Positions 1 to 8,467 of a stretch of DNA of 64,000 nucleotides are shown here, piece by piece (position 1 is the stretch's first letter; each line of letters opens with the position of its first letter). The notes under the pieces are model-generated. The model ran no database searches, was not told where the DNA came from, and saw nothing but the letters and a program-made list of their open reading frames with translations. The position numbers and the translations under genes are program-made. This DNA is from Novosphingobium sp. MD-1. GTDB taxonomy: Bacteria; Pseudomonadota; Alphaproteobacteria; Sphingomonadales; Sphingomonadaceae. The stretch is from positions 310,001 to 374,000 of the forward strand of contig NZ_BBXA01000013.1 of the NCBI RefSeq assembly GCF_001014975.1, in the 5' to 3' direction.

Positions 1-100
1 CCCGGAACATCGGCAGCTCGGTCGACCCCGGATTGCCGAACACCGTGGCCATGCCCAGCGTGCGTAGCAGCGAAAGCGTTGCATCGCGAACCGTGTGCAT
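1..100 (-). CDS. ThDP-dependent decarboxylase, N-terminal fragment (benzoylformate decarboxylase-like)
   Basis: Only the first 33 codons lie in the window; the gene continues off the left edge. They carry the start of a thiamine-diphosphate enzyme: MHTVRDA, then a helix and the sheet motif TVFGNPGSTELP. That motif surrounds the conserved glutamate that activates ThDP, and the FGNPGS-x-ELP form is typical of benzoylformate decarboxylases (MdlC), which convert benzoylformate to benzaldehyde and CO2. The ATG at 100-98 fits the family N-terminus exactly. The gene diverges from the LysR gene at 193, so LysR control is likely. The substrate cannot be settled from 33 residues; other 2-oxoacid decarboxylases and acetolactate-synthase-like enzymes share this motif. 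Confidence 0.7.
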   Translation of the reverse strand, partial: MHTVRDATLSLLRTLGMATVFGNPGSTELPMFR

Positions 101-169
101 GATCTTGCTGTTCCCCGTTCTTCGCCCGTCTTATCGGCCGACAAGGCAACCGCCGCCATTGCGGAATTT

Positions 170-193
170 TGCAAAAGTCATAAAGATTATGCA
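170..193. promoter_or_regulatory. candidate LysR operator overlapping the LysR start codon
   Basis: The imperfect inverted repeat TGCAAAA-N10-TTATGCA (6 of 7 arm positions match) is AT-rich in a GC-rich context. It lies between the divergent decarboxylase and LysR genes, where a LysR protein would bind. Its right arm runs into the LysR ATG at 193, which would suit autorepression. The assignment is inference. Confidence 0.35.
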
Positions 194-1140
194 TGGCTTT
201 TGATCAGCGAGAATTGCGGGCATTCCTCGCCGTGGTCGACCGGGGCAGCCTGGGACGGGCGGCCGAAGCGGCCCTCATGACGCAGCCGGCTCTCAGCCGC
301 CTGATTGGCGAGATGGAACGGCGCTTCGGCCAGCCGCTGTTCGATCGGCACAGCAAGGGGATGGCGCCGACCGCGGCCGGGGAAACGCTGATTCCGCACG
401 CCCGCCTGCTGCTGTTCGAGATGGAACAGGCAACCGATGCGCTCGACGCCCTGCGTGGCCTGGGGCGCGGACGGCTGCGTGTGGGCGCGGTGGTGGCCGT
501 TGCGCGCACCATGCTGCCCGGCATGATCGCGGCCCTGCTGGACATGGCGCCGGGCCTGCACATCGACTTGCTGGACGCGCCCGAAGACCGGCTGGTCCAG
601 GCGCTGGCTGGACGGGAGATCGACGTGGCGATTGCCCCGGAACTCGCGCCGCATCCCGACATCTGGCCGATGGCGGAATTGGCCTACACCGATAGCTACA
701 CCGCCTTCGCAGCGGCGCGGCATCCGCTGGCCGGGGTGAAGGAGGTGCCATTGAGTGCGGCGCTGGGGCAGCGTTGGACCATGCCGGAGATCGGCAGCAC
801 GCCGCGCATGCTGTTTCACCGCCTCGTCACCGCGCAGGGCGAAGCGTTGCCCGACGTGGCGGTCGAAACCGGTTCGATCGGCACCATGCTGGCGACCGTT
901 GCCGCCAGTTCCCTGCTGGGCTGGTTGCCGATGCCCTTGCTCCATGCTGAATTGCAGCGGGGCGCCATCTTGCCGGTCCGGGTGAAGGCCCTGGAAATCG
1001 AGCGCCGTTTCTATGTCTACACGCGCCGGCGGGGTAGCGTGGTTCCGGCTGCGCGGCGCTTGTTCGAACTGCTGCCGCTGGCGCAGGGCGTGGTGAAGGG
1101 CGGGGCGACGCCGCTTGCGAGATCGGGAGCCACTGGTTAG
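193..1140 (+). CDS. LysR-family transcriptional regulator
   Basis: A 315-residue LysR-type regulator of normal family length. Residues 5-65 are the winged helix-turn-helix (RELRAFLAVVDRGSLGRAAE, then TQPALSRLI and QPLFDR). Residues 90-300 form the effector-binding domain, beginning GRLRVGAVVAVARTM. It is transcribed away from the benzoylformate-decarboxylase-like gene and towards a ketopantoate-reductase-like gene and an MFS carrier, so it probably controls uptake and breakdown of a hydroxy- or oxo-acid. The ATG at 193 is the only start that keeps the complete HTH. The effector cannot be read from the sequence. Confidence 0.9.
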   Translation: MAFDQRELRAFLAVVDRGSLGRAAEAALMTQPALSRLIGEMERRFGQPLFDRHSKGMAPTAAGETLIPHARLLLFEMEQATDALDALRGLGRGRLRVGAVVAVARTMLPGMIAALLDMAPGLHIDLLDAPEDRLVQALAGREIDVAIAPELAPHPDIWPMAELAYTDSYTAFAAARHPLAGVKEVPLSAALGQRWTMPEIGSTPRMLFHRLVTAQGEALPDVAVETGSIGTMLATVAASSLLGWLPMPLLHAELQRGAILPVRVKALEIERRFYVYTRRRGSVVPAARRLFELLPLAQGVVKGGATPLARSGATG

Positions 1141-1197
1141 CTGGCTACGATTGCCGCAGCCCGCCCCCCCGGGCGCGCGGGCGAATGATGCGGGAGA

Positions 1198-2115
1198 ATG
1201 CGGATGCGCGAAGTGGTGATCGTCGGCGCCGGCGCGATGGGCTGCCTGTTCGCGGCCAAGCTGGCGGAATCGGGTGTTTCCGTAACGCTTGTTGACGTGG
1301 ACCGCGCGCGTCTGGAATCGCTGGCCCGCGATGGCATCACGCTGGCCGACGATGACGGCGAGCGGCGAATCCCCATAAAGGCGAAGCTGGCAGCGGATGT
1401 GGCGGGGCCGGTCGATCTGGTGCTGCTGTTCACCAAGTCCATGCACAGCGGCTCTGCCATCGCGTCGGTAGCGCACCTGGTGCAGGCGTCTGCCTTAGCG
1501 CTGACGTTGCAAAACGGCATCGGCAATGCCGAGGCGATCGCGGAGGTTTTCCCTGCGGAACAGGTGCTGATGGGCGTGACCGATATGCCCGCCGATCTGG
1601 AAGCGCCCACCCGCGTCTCCTCGCACGGCCACGGTACCGTCAGGCTGGGCAGTTACCGGCCCCCGGGCGATGACGGCGCGAAAGCGGCCGTGGCCCTGCT
1701 GCGTGGCGCGGGCATCGATGCCCACCACGATGCCGCGATCGAAGGCGGCGTCTGGGAAAAGGTTGCGTTCAATGCGGCGCTCAATTCGATCGCGACCGTC
1801 ACGGGGCTGACCGTGGGCGGCATGGATACCCCGGCCGGCCGACGGGTGGCCTTTGCCATCGCGCGGGAAGTGGCGGCGACGGCGGCGGCAAAGGGCCTGT
1901 CGATCGATATCGCGCGGATCGAGGGCAAGATCGATTTCGCGCTGAAGCATCATCGCCAGCACAAGGCATCCATGCTGCAGGACCGACTGGCGGGCCGCCG
2001 GACCGAGATCGAGGCGATCAACGGTGCCGTTGCGCGCGAAGCGGAACGTCTGGGGGTGGAGGTGCCCGTCACTGCCACGCTGGCGGATCTGGTGAGGCTG
2101 AACGAGCCGGTCTGA
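1198..2115 (+). CDS. ketopantoate reductase-like NADPH-dependent oxidoreductase (ApbA/PanE family)
   Basis: A 305-residue ApbA/PanE-family protein. The N-terminus has the Rossmann motif VVIVGAGAMGCLFAAKLAE. The middle has NAALNSIATVTGLT after WEKVAF, which holds the family's catalytic lysine. The C-terminal domain has RTEIEAINGAV, the conserved substrate-binding glutamate and asparagine region. The family reduces 2-ketopantoate or similar branched 2-oxoacids with NADPH. No pan genes are nearby, so this is more likely a catabolic paralogue acting with the flanking MFS carrier and decarboxylase. Two ATGs compete: 1198, and 1204, which is better spaced from the GGGAG at about 1191-1195. Confidence 0.85.
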   Translation: MRMREVVIVGAGAMGCLFAAKLAESGVSVTLVDVDRARLESLARDGITLADDDGERRIPIKAKLAADVAGPVDLVLLFTKSMHSGSAIASVAHLVQASALALTLQNGIGNAEAIAEVFPAEQVLMGVTDMPADLEAPTRVSSHGHGTVRLGSYRPPGDDGAKAAVALLRGAGIDAHHDAAIEGGVWEKVAFNAALNSIATVTGLTVGGMDTPAGRRVAFAIAREVAATAAAKGLSIDIARIEGKIDFALKHHRQHKASMLQDRLAGRRTEIEAINGAVAREAERLGVEVPVTATLADLVRLNEPV

Positions 2116-2130
2116 CTTTTTTGCAAATCG

Positions 2131-2145
2131 TATTGATAAATCACC
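2131..2145 (+). promoter_or_regulatory. TATTGATAAATCACC box upstream of the MFS gene
   Basis: This AT-rich 15-mer, about 100 bp before the MFS start, matches TATTGATTAATCACC at 29192-29206 in 14 of 15 positions. The core GATWWATC is palindromic. It may be a binding site for a MarR- or TetR-type repressor. The role is inferred from the repetition and its promoter position. Confidence 0.35.
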
Positions 2146-2240
2146 AACCATCCGCCACACACGGGGGCACAAACGGCGTGCCGGCAGACGGTACGGGTGC
2201 GGACAAGCGAAAGCGGTAAAGCGCCGCCCGGAGGAGAGCA

Positions 2241-3629
2241 ATGCGGACAGGTGATGACGAACGGATGTTGTCGACGGGCTATCGTCGCACTTTCATCACC
2301 ATGAGCTTCCTGGTCGCGACGTTCAATTTCGCCGATCGGTCGGTGTTTGCCGTCACCGCGCAGCAGATCAAGGTCGATCTGCAATTGACCGATTTCCAGC
2401 TCGGCATTCTTCAGGGGCTGGCGTTCGCGCTGCTTTACGCGGTGCTGGGCGTGCCGATCGGCCGGCTGGCCGAACGCATGTCGCGCGTGCGGATCATCAC
2501 CGCCGCGATCCTGTTCTGGTCGACCATGACGATGGCCTGTTCGGCAGTGGGCAATTTCGCGCAGATGATGCTGTGCCGTGTGGGCGTGGGCATGGGCGAG
2601 GCCGGATCGCAACCGGCCACGTCATCGCTGGTGGGCGACCTTTTCCCGCGCGAACGCCGGGCATCGGTGATGGGCCTGATCCTGCTGGGATCGCCGATCG
2701 GCAGCTTTATCGGCGCCTCGGTCGGCGGTGCCGTGACGGGCCTTTGGGGATGGCGCGCGGCCTTCATCGTGATGGGACTGCCGGGCGTGGTGATCGGCCT
2801 GTTGTTCATCCTGCTGGTGCGCGAACCGCGCCGGGGGCTGGCGGACAACATGCCGCCGGTGAAGACGCCGGCGCCCGATTTCCGGGCGTTCCTGAAAGTG
2901 GTGGCCAGCAAGCCAGCGTTGATGTTCGTCATCGCGGGCGGGGCGCTTGCCGGCTTCGGCATGAGTTCGATCTCGCAATTCCTCGCCGTCTATCTCAGCC
3001 GGGTTTACGATCTGCCGGCGCGGTCTGCGGGCGCGCTCTATGGCACGATCTCGGCGCTGGCACTGGGCAGCGGCCTGCTTATCGGCTCGTTCGGCACCGA
3101 TTGGCTCGCACGGCGGGGCGATGGGCGCTGGCCGGCGTGGGGCGCTGCGATCGGCCTGTTCATTGCGCCGTTCTTTTACTGGATCGCGTTCAGCGCCGCA
3201 TCGCCCCTGCTTGGCACCGTGCTGCTGGTGATTTCGGGCTGCTTCCTGCTGCTATACTACGGCCCCACCATCGGCATGATCCAGAATCTGCTGGAGCCGC
3301 GGATGCGGGCGACCGGGGCGGCCGTGTTCGGCATGTTCTACACGCTGGTCGGCTATGGCGGTGGACCGACCTTCGTCGGCTGGATGAGCGATCGCTTCGC
3401 CTCCTCCGCTTTCCAGGGTGGGGATTATCTGACGCAGTGCCATGCGATGAAGGCGGGGGCGCAGGCCGTGGACGCCCTCCAGCACGCCTGCGCGGCGGCG
3501 GCGGCGACTGGCGTGCGGTCGGCGCTGATGTCGGCGGTGTGTGTGTTCTTCATCGCCGGGGCGATGTTCCTGCTGGCCGCGCGCACGCTGCGCCGCGATT
3601 ACTTCGTGGCGGAAGAGGCGGCGGCATGA
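2241..3629 (+). CDS. MFS transporter (12 TM)
   Basis: A 462-residue major facilitator with 12 predicted membrane helices. The first helix has NFADRSVFAV. The loop 2-3 motif A is represented by GRLAERMSRVRII. Helix 4-5 reads RVGVGMGEAGSQPA, typical of the Spns-like and aromatic-acid MFS carriers common in sphingomonads. A strong ribosome site (GGAGGAG at about 2229-2235) precedes the ATG. The gene sits 125 bp behind the PanE-like gene, with its own AT-rich region containing the 2131 box, so it may have a separate promoter. It probably imports an organic acid for the neighbouring enzymes; the substrate is unknown. Confidence 0.88.
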   Translation: MRTGDDERMLSTGYRRTFITMSFLVATFNFADRSVFAVTAQQIKVDLQLTDFQLGILQGLAFALLYAVLGVPIGRLAERMSRVRIITAAILFWSTMTMACSAVGNFAQMMLCRVGVGMGEAGSQPATSSLVGDLFPRERRASVMGLILLGSPIGSFIGASVGGAVTGLWGWRAAFIVMGLPGVVIGLLFILLVREPRRGLADNMPPVKTPAPDFRAFLKVVASKPALMFVIAGGALAGFGMSSISQFLAVYLSRVYDLPARSAGALYGTISALALGSGLLIGSFGTDWLARRGDGRWPAWGAAIGLFIAPFFYWIAFSAASPLLGTVLLVISGCFLLLYYGPTIGMIQNLLEPRMRATGAAVFGMFYTLVGYGGGPTFVGWMSDRFASSAFQGGDYLTQCHAMKAGAQAVDALQHACAAAAATGVRSALMSAVCVFFIAGAMFLLAARTLRRDYFVAEEAAA

Positions 3630-4037
3630 GCGCGCAAGGCGCTGCGGCCGTGGCCGATGCGCGCAACCGCAACGCTTCGCCGGCCGCGCGCCCCGTTACG
3701 CGGATGACGTGATCGTCCAGCGCAGGCCGCGCGCGGATCGTGGAAGAGGTGCGCACGCGCCTTTGCGCGGGAAGACAGGTCCGCTTTGCACTTGTCGTGC
3801 ATATTGCTCGTCTCAGGCGCTCTCGTGTCTATGGCAGGGGCCAATCAGACGAATGATTTGGGCCACCACGATGTGGACGATTGACATGGCCTTTGTTGGA
3901 AGGATGAACCCTGTGCGCAATCAGCCTGCGAACAAGGCCACTGCGGCCATGGTCAGCATGGTCTGGCGCGGCGAACGCGATCGCAACCGCGCGGTCCTGC
4001 GGGCGCGGGAGCGGCCTGTTCTGGAAGGCATCGCGCG
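3630..4037. other. intergenic region with possible 62-codon leader ORF
   Basis: No recognisable gene lies in these roughly 400 bases. A 62-codon frame on the plus strand (3855-4041, with an internal ATG at 3885) ends in an ATGA overlap with the SDR start, which could mean translational coupling. Its product is arginine-rich with no motif I recognise, so it is as likely to be chance. The stretch also holds short inverted repeats (for example GCAC-ttgtc-GTGC near 3787-3799) and must contain the SDR promoter. I could not assign a convincing -35/-10 pair. Confidence 0.3.
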
Positions 4038-4751
4038 ATGACCTGCGCGGTTGTGTTCGGCGCCGGTGGCGGGGTTGGCGGCGCTCTGGTGGATCGTTTG
4101 GCCGCTTGCGGCCGCTACGCACATATCCATGCGGGATCGCGTCGCCCCCTGCCGCCTCGACCGCAACAGGTCCCTTTCCTGTATGACCTGACCGATGAAA
4201 GCAGCATCATCAATGCCTGCTCGATCCTGGAGACACCGCCCGATCTGGTGCTGGTAGCAAGCGGTCTGCTTCACGACCAATCCGGAGCGGTGATGCCTGA
4301 AAAGACGCTGCGGGCGATACAGCCCGAAGCCATGGCCCGGATGTTCGCGGTCAACACGATCGGTCCGGCGCTCATCGCCAAACACTGGTTGCCCAGGCTG
4401 CCCAAGGACCGGCGTGCGGTGTTTGCGGTTCTTTCCGCGCGCGTGGGTTCGATTGGCGACAACCGGCTGGGGGGATGGCATGGTTATCGCGCCAGCAAAG
4501 CCGCGCTCAACATGCTGATTGCCAATTTCGCCATCGAGATGCGGCGGACGCATCCCCTGGCGGTCATCGTGGCGTTGCATCCCGGCACCGTGGCCACCGG
4601 CCTTTCCCGACCATTCCAGTCAGGTGTAGCGCCGGGTCAGCTGTTTTCGCCGGAAACAGCCGCCGCGCATCTGCTTGATGTGATCGACCGCCTCACGCCG
4701 GAGGACAGCGGCGGCTTTTTTGCTTGGGACGGCACACGCATACCATGGTGA
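4038..4751 (+). CDS. short-chain dehydrogenase/reductase, C-factor (CsgA)-like
   Basis: A 237-residue SDR. The nucleotide-binding loop is FGAGGGVGGAL at residues 6-16. The catalytic set is the serine in VLSARVGSIGD and the YRASKAALN motif (Tyr-x-x-x-Lys). The late HPGTVATGLSRPF is typical of the C-factor/CsgA subgroup. A ribosome site, GGAAGG, precedes the ATG. It runs head-on into the photolyase gene with 36 bp between the stops. SDRs of this subgroup are often found next to iron-sulfur photolyases, which suggests a shared light or oxidative-stress role, but the substrate is unknown. Confidence 0.85.
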   Translation: MTCAVVFGAGGGVGGALVDRLAACGRYAHIHAGSRRPLPPRPQQVPFLYDLTDESSIINACSILETPPDLVLVASGLLHDQSGAVMPEKTLRAIQPEAMARMFAVNTIGPALIAKHWLPRLPKDRRAVFAVLSARVGSIGDNRLGGWHGYRASKAALNMLIANFAIEMRRTHPLAVIVALHPGTVATGLSRPFQSGVAPGQLFSPETAAAHLLDVIDRLTPEDSGGFFAWDGTRIPW

Positions 4752-4787
4752 GCGTGCGAGCACGCCTGACCAGCCAGCTTGTTTGGC

Positions 4788-6305
4788 TTATGGGGCAGGC
4801 GCAAGCGCGGGACCGGCCAGAAAGGCATCTGCCTGATCCAGCAATTCGCGCCGATGATCGGGCGGGAATTTGTCCCATACGCGCACCATCTGCGCCATGC
4901 GGCCGTTGCTCCGTAATGTGGCCGCATGGGTGGCGATGAAGCGCCAATACAGGAAGTTGAAGGGGCACGCCTGTGGCCCCACCCGTGCCTTGACGTTGTA
5001 GGCGCAGGTGCCGCAATAGTCGCTCATCCGCTGAATGTAGGCACCGCTCGCGGCATAGGGTTTGCTGGCCAGCAAACCGCCGTCGGCAAACTGGCTCATG
5101 CCAATGGTGTTGGGCAGCTCAACCCATTCGAACGCGTCGGCGTAGACCGCCAGATACCATTCGTGCAAAGCGTGGGGATCGACGCCGGCGAGCAAGGCAA
5201 ACGTGCCTGTCACCATCAGCCGCTGAATGTGGTGGGCATAGGCCTCCTCGCGGGTCTGGGCGATGCAGGCGCGCAGGCAGGCCATGGGTGTTTCGCCGCT
5301 CCAGTAGAACCACGGCAACGGGCGCCGCGCATCCAGCGCGTTGACTCTCGCGTAGTCGGGGCCTTGCCACCAGTAAATGCCGCGCACGAATTCACGCCAA
5401 CCGATGATCTGCCGGATGAAACCTTCCGCGCTGTTCAGCGGCACGCGGCCAGCGCGCCATTCTTCCTCGACCGCCCGGCACATTTCCAGCGGATCGAGCA
5501 ACCCCAGATTGAGGTAGATCGAGACCACGGCGTGGCACAGAAATCGGTGGCCGCTCAGCATGGCATCCTGATACCGGCCAAAATCGCGCAGGCCGTGGCG
5601 CAGGAAATGGTCAAAGGCGGCCCTTGCACCGGATCGGGTCGTGGCGAACCAGAACGGCTCAAGATCGCCGAAGTGATCGGGAAAGCGTCGCGCTACCAGA
5701 TCGAGTACGTCCCGTGTGATCGCGTCGGGAGCGAAGCGCGCGGGCTGGGGTAGCCCCAATGCCCCCGGCGGCGGAGCGCGGTTGTCGTGATCGAAATTCC
5801 ATTGCCCTCCGGCGGGCTGCTCGCCGTCCATCAACAGCCCCGTCTTGCGCCGCATCAGGCGATAGAAATGTTCCATGCGCAGGCTCTTGCGCGCCTCGGC
5901 CCAGCGCACGAATCCGTGGCGGTCGGCCAGAAAGCGCGTATCGGGCAACAGCTCGGCCCAGGCGCTCATCTCTTCCATCAACCGCCATTCGCCGGGCTCG
6001 GTCGCAAGGATGCTGCTGGCGCCATACCGCGCCATGGCCCGATGGGCTTCTCCACGCAGGCTGCCAGTGTTATCCGGATCGTCGAGCCGGACATAATCCA
6101 CCTTCCAGCCAAGGGTGCGAAGCTCCGCGGCGAAATGGCGCATCGCCGACAGGACCAGGGCGATCTTCTTCTTGTGGTGCCGGATATAGGTCGTTTCCGC
6201 CGCCACTTCGGCCATCAGCACGATATCGCTCGCCGGATCGGCGGCGCACAACGATGAGAGCGAAGGCGTCAACTGATCGCCCAGAATCAGGATAAGCCGT
6301 GTCAT
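4788..6305 (-). CDS. phrB: iron-sulfur bacterial cryptochrome/(6-4) photolyase
   Basis: A 505-residue cryptochrome/photolyase-related protein that should repair UV (6-4) photoproducts with FAD and light. The start, LILILGDQLTPSL, is the antenna-domain strand of the family. Four cysteines for a [4Fe-4S] cluster are at 343, 431, 434 and 447. Their spacing (88, 3 and 13 residues) matches that of Agrobacterium PhrB (350, 438, 441, 454). The HHIQRLM segment near residue 360 holds the conserved active-site histidine. The antenna chromophore in this class is usually a dimethyl-lumazine. The 211-bp gap upstream (6306-6516) must hold its promoter. Confidence 0.93.
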   Translation of the reverse strand: MTRLILILGDQLTPSLSSLCAADPASDIVLMAEVAAETTYIRHHKKKIALVLSAMRHFAAELRTLGWKVDYVRLDDPDNTGSLRGEAHRAMARYGASSILATEPGEWRLMEEMSAWAELLPDTRFLADRHGFVRWAEARKSLRMEHFYRLMRRKTGLLMDGEQPAGGQWNFDHDNRAPPPGALGLPQPARFAPDAITRDVLDLVARRFPDHFGDLEPFWFATTRSGARAAFDHFLRHGLRDFGRYQDAMLSGHRFLCHAVVSIYLNLGLLDPLEMCRAVEEEWRAGRVPLNSAEGFIRQIIGWREFVRGIYWWQGPDYARVNALDARRPLPWFYWSGETPMACLRACIAQTREEAYAHHIQRLMVTGTFALLAGVDPHALHEWYLAVYADAFEWVELPNTIGMSQFADGGLLASKPYAASGAYIQRMSDYCGTCAYNVKARVGPQACPFNFLYWRFIATHAATLRSNGRMAQMVRVWDKFPPDHRRELLDQADAFLAGPALAPAP

Positions 6306-6516
6306 GGCAAGCTGCTATCCGCGCAGGGACGCGCTGCAATCCTGCCTTTTGGGGCAGCCGCGCGATGCCGTGCCCTGCTGCGGATGAGAAACTCAGTCCC
6401 GCGTGCGGGTCGGGCTGGTGAGCGCACATAGCTATCTCAACTTTGCTGATCCGAACAAAGCAAGCCAGCGGTTCTTCCCGAAACGGACGACAAGCGCGCC
6501 CAGCGGGCCGCTGCCG

Positions 6517-7629
6517 CTAACGCGGCTTGTCCGCGAGAACCTCGTCGGTACTGACCAAGCGGATTTCGCGGAGGACCCCGAGATAGCGTTCGTAATAGGG
6601 CTTGTGCGATGAGCCGACGATGGCCAGCACTCGCGTCCCGGGCGTTGGCCCCATGGCCTCGCGCATGTTCGCAACCATGCGGAGGTTGCGCGTTTCCCAA
6701 TAGGCAAGATAGCGCCGGCCATAGCGTTGTTCGGCGGGGTCAGCGGCGGCGGCGGCAAAATCCGACGCCACGGCGTATCGGGCTGCAGCCAGGCTGTTCT
6801 CGCCGCGATAGACCGATAGCACCGCCCCATTCTTGAGCCGTGACGGAACCTGTTCGAGCAACGGTCTGCGTTCGTGTGACCAGAGGTTATCCCACAGCCG
6901 CTGGATCGCCGCGTCCATTTCGGCGTTGCTGGGCCCCGACGCACGATCACCGGTGTGGTCGTCCACGGGCCAGACGCGTTCCAGACCAAGACGCGCGGCC
7001 ACCACGGCCGCCACTTCGCGATTTTCATTCGGCCGCTTGCCGATCGCGGCTATCGTTCCCAACAAGGCATCGGTCAGGCCGTCCGCCGCGACGCGGTCCG
7101 GTTCGGCCAGACGCAACCACTGCACCCTGGCCGAAGCGGGATCCCCGGCCGCGAGAAACAGCGTGGCCAGCCGACGCCGTTCGGCTGCGGGGCGGTCGGC
7201 CCGGTCGGTTGCCAGCAGCCGGGCAATTTCTGCTTCGGCGCCGGCCTGATCGAGGTGCAGCGCGGCCCGCGCCGCGCTGGCGTCGGGGCAATAATCCTCC
7301 GCAACGCCCGGGTAAAAGGCGGCGAACGCTCGCAGATAGTCGCACTGCGCACCGCCTACTGCCTCAATCATGATCATGCGGGGGCGCCAGGCCTGCAAAC
7401 GGACCAGAAGCGGCTCGAACTGAGCGCGATCAAAATCGGGCGGAAGCATGCTGAGGTGCGGAGTGCCCAGCACCAGGACTTCGGTCTTTGGCTCGCGCAG
7501 GGCGGAGTCCGCCAGCCAGACCGCCCGAGCCACCGGCGTGGGCGGGTTGACCTCACGGGCCGGCGCGGTTGGCCCGGCCAGCGCTGCTGCCGCAGCCAAT
7601 AGAAATCCAGAAATCGCCATGATTTGCAC
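6517..7629 (-). CDS. DUF5694-family secreted protein (TraB/TIKI-like fold)
   Basis: A 370-residue protein with a signal peptide (hydrophobic stretch within residues 3-20, then an alanine-rich cleavage region). The mature part has the two hallmarks of DUF5694: an early VLVLGTPHLSM and a late VLAIVGSSHKPYYERYL, linked by an alanine-rich helical region. This arrangement resembles the TraB/TIKI/ChaN-like putative hydrolases, where the GTPH and GSSH histidines sit at a metal site. The true function is unknown. Two starts are possible, 7629 and 7620; the second gives the more compact signal peptide. It is a single gene with no evident partner. Confidence 0.75.
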   Translation of the reverse strand: MQIMAISGFLLAAAAALAGPTAPAREVNPPTPVARAVWLADSALREPKTEVLVLGTPHLSMLPPDFDRAQFEPLLVRLQAWRPRMIMIEAVGGAQCDYLRAFAAFYPGVAEDYCPDASAARAALHLDQAGAEAEIARLLATDRADRPAAERRRLATLFLAAGDPASARVQWLRLAEPDRVAADGLTDALLGTIAAIGKRPNENREVAAVVAARLGLERVWPVDDHTGDRASGPSNAEMDAAIQRLWDNLWSHERRPLLEQVPSRLKNGAVLSVYRGENSLAAARYAVASDFAAAAADPAEQRYGRRYLAYWETRNLRMVANMREAMGPTPGTRVLAIVGSSHKPYYERYLGVLREIRLVSTDEVLADKPR

Positions 7630-7904
7630 CCCGTTGCCAAGTAGGGCGACTGTCTGCGGCCTTCGCTTCTAACGCAAGCAATGAGCGGCGCAATTGGCCC
7701 ACTTCAGACGTTCCCTGATTATCTCGCAACCGTTTTATGGGCATTGATTGACCATCTCGCGGCGGCGTTTCCCAAATGAGAGATCGCCCCAGGAGCGCAC
7801 GTTCGAGAATGCCCCGGGGCCTCGCAACCGTGTGTTCAACGTCACGATGGCGTGTTGGCATGACGGATTCTGGAAAAGAGTTATTTATTTCAGATATATA
7901 ACCT

Positions 7905-8066
7905 ATGAGAGGGCCAATTACCTCAAGCGTCCGACGCCGGCAGACTGAACCGTCCCGGCATTCCCGGGTGCGTCTAAGCAAGGACTGGCACGATTTCCGC
8001 ACCAAACTGGATGCCATCCACCCGAAGTGGAGCGATACAATGCGCTTTGACTTCATGAACGACTGA
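7905..8066 (+). CDS. small hypothetical protein (53 aa)
   Basis: A 53-codon frame from ATG 7905 to TGA 8064-8066. The C-terminal half looks coding (RLSKDWHDFRTKLDAI, then WSDTMRFDFMND); the N-terminal part is basic and less convincing. It lies just behind an unusually AT-rich stretch (about 7880-7905) that may be a promoter, and 10 bp before the next small gene. It could instead be the tail of a decayed larger gene. I do not recognise the family. Confidence 0.4.
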   Translation: MRGPITSSVRRRQTEPSRHSRVRLSKDWHDFRTKLDAIHPKWSDTMRFDFMND

Positions 8067-8076
8067 GGCGTAGCAT

Positions 8077-8220
8077 ATGACCACCGATCCAAAGCGATCC
8101 CAACTCGACAAATTCAAGGAAGCCGCCCGCGCGCTAGAGACGGACGACGACCCGGAGCGCTTCAAGGATAGGCTTGCGATGGTCGTGAGGCATAAGCCGG
8201 TGCCGGAGAAACCCGAGTGA
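8077..8220 (+). CDS. small charged hypothetical protein (47 aa)
   Basis: A 47-codon gene, ATG 8077 to TGA 8218-8220. It encodes a soluble, highly charged peptide (SQLDKFKEAARALETDDD, then PERFKDRLAMVVRH, ending in a proline-rich tail). Its stop overlaps the GTG start of the following membrane protein as GTGA, so the two are probably translationally coupled. It resembles the small acidic/basic proteins annotated as hypothetical in many sphingomonads. The function is unknown. Confidence 0.6.
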   Translation: MTTDPKRSQLDKFKEAARALETDDDPERFKDRLAMVVRHKPVPEKPE

Positions 8221-8450
8221 ATCCTGATGTAGTTCGTTACCTTCTGATTGCGTTCGCAATCTACATGGTCCTTAAAACGGCGACGGCAAAAAGGCGCGGA
8301 TCATTCCTGACCATATTTGGTAACATTCGTCCGGAAGAGAATCCCAACGGATTTCGGGCCTGTCTCATTGGTGGATATGCGCTCGCCAGCGCCTTATTGT
8401 TGGCGGCGATCTTTCTATCTGCGTGGCAACCTCTCTTGACGGGTTTGTAA
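8217..8450 (+). CDS. small two-helix membrane protein (77 aa)
   Basis: A 77-residue protein with a GTG start overlapping the previous stop. Helix one spans about residues 6-20 (RYLLIAFAIYMVL), a polar middle contains FGNIRPEENPNGF, and helix two spans about 48-68 (YALASALLLAAIFLSAW). Base composition is poorer in GC than the surroundings, with codons such as AAA, TTA and ATA, which is consistent with transfer. I do not recognise the family; coupling to the 47-residue gene suggests a two-component small system. Confidence 0.6.
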   Translation: MNPDVVRYLLIAFAIYMVLKTATAKRRGSFLTIFGNIRPEENPNGFRACLIGGYALASALLLAAIFLSAWQPLLTGL

Positions 8451-8467
8451 ACTACATAATCGCCTAT

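Noticed and set aside
3786..3815. A possible sigma70 promoter (TTGCAC ... CATATT) before the SDR
   Set aside because: The spacing between the candidate boxes is too short, and no other evidence places the transcription start there.
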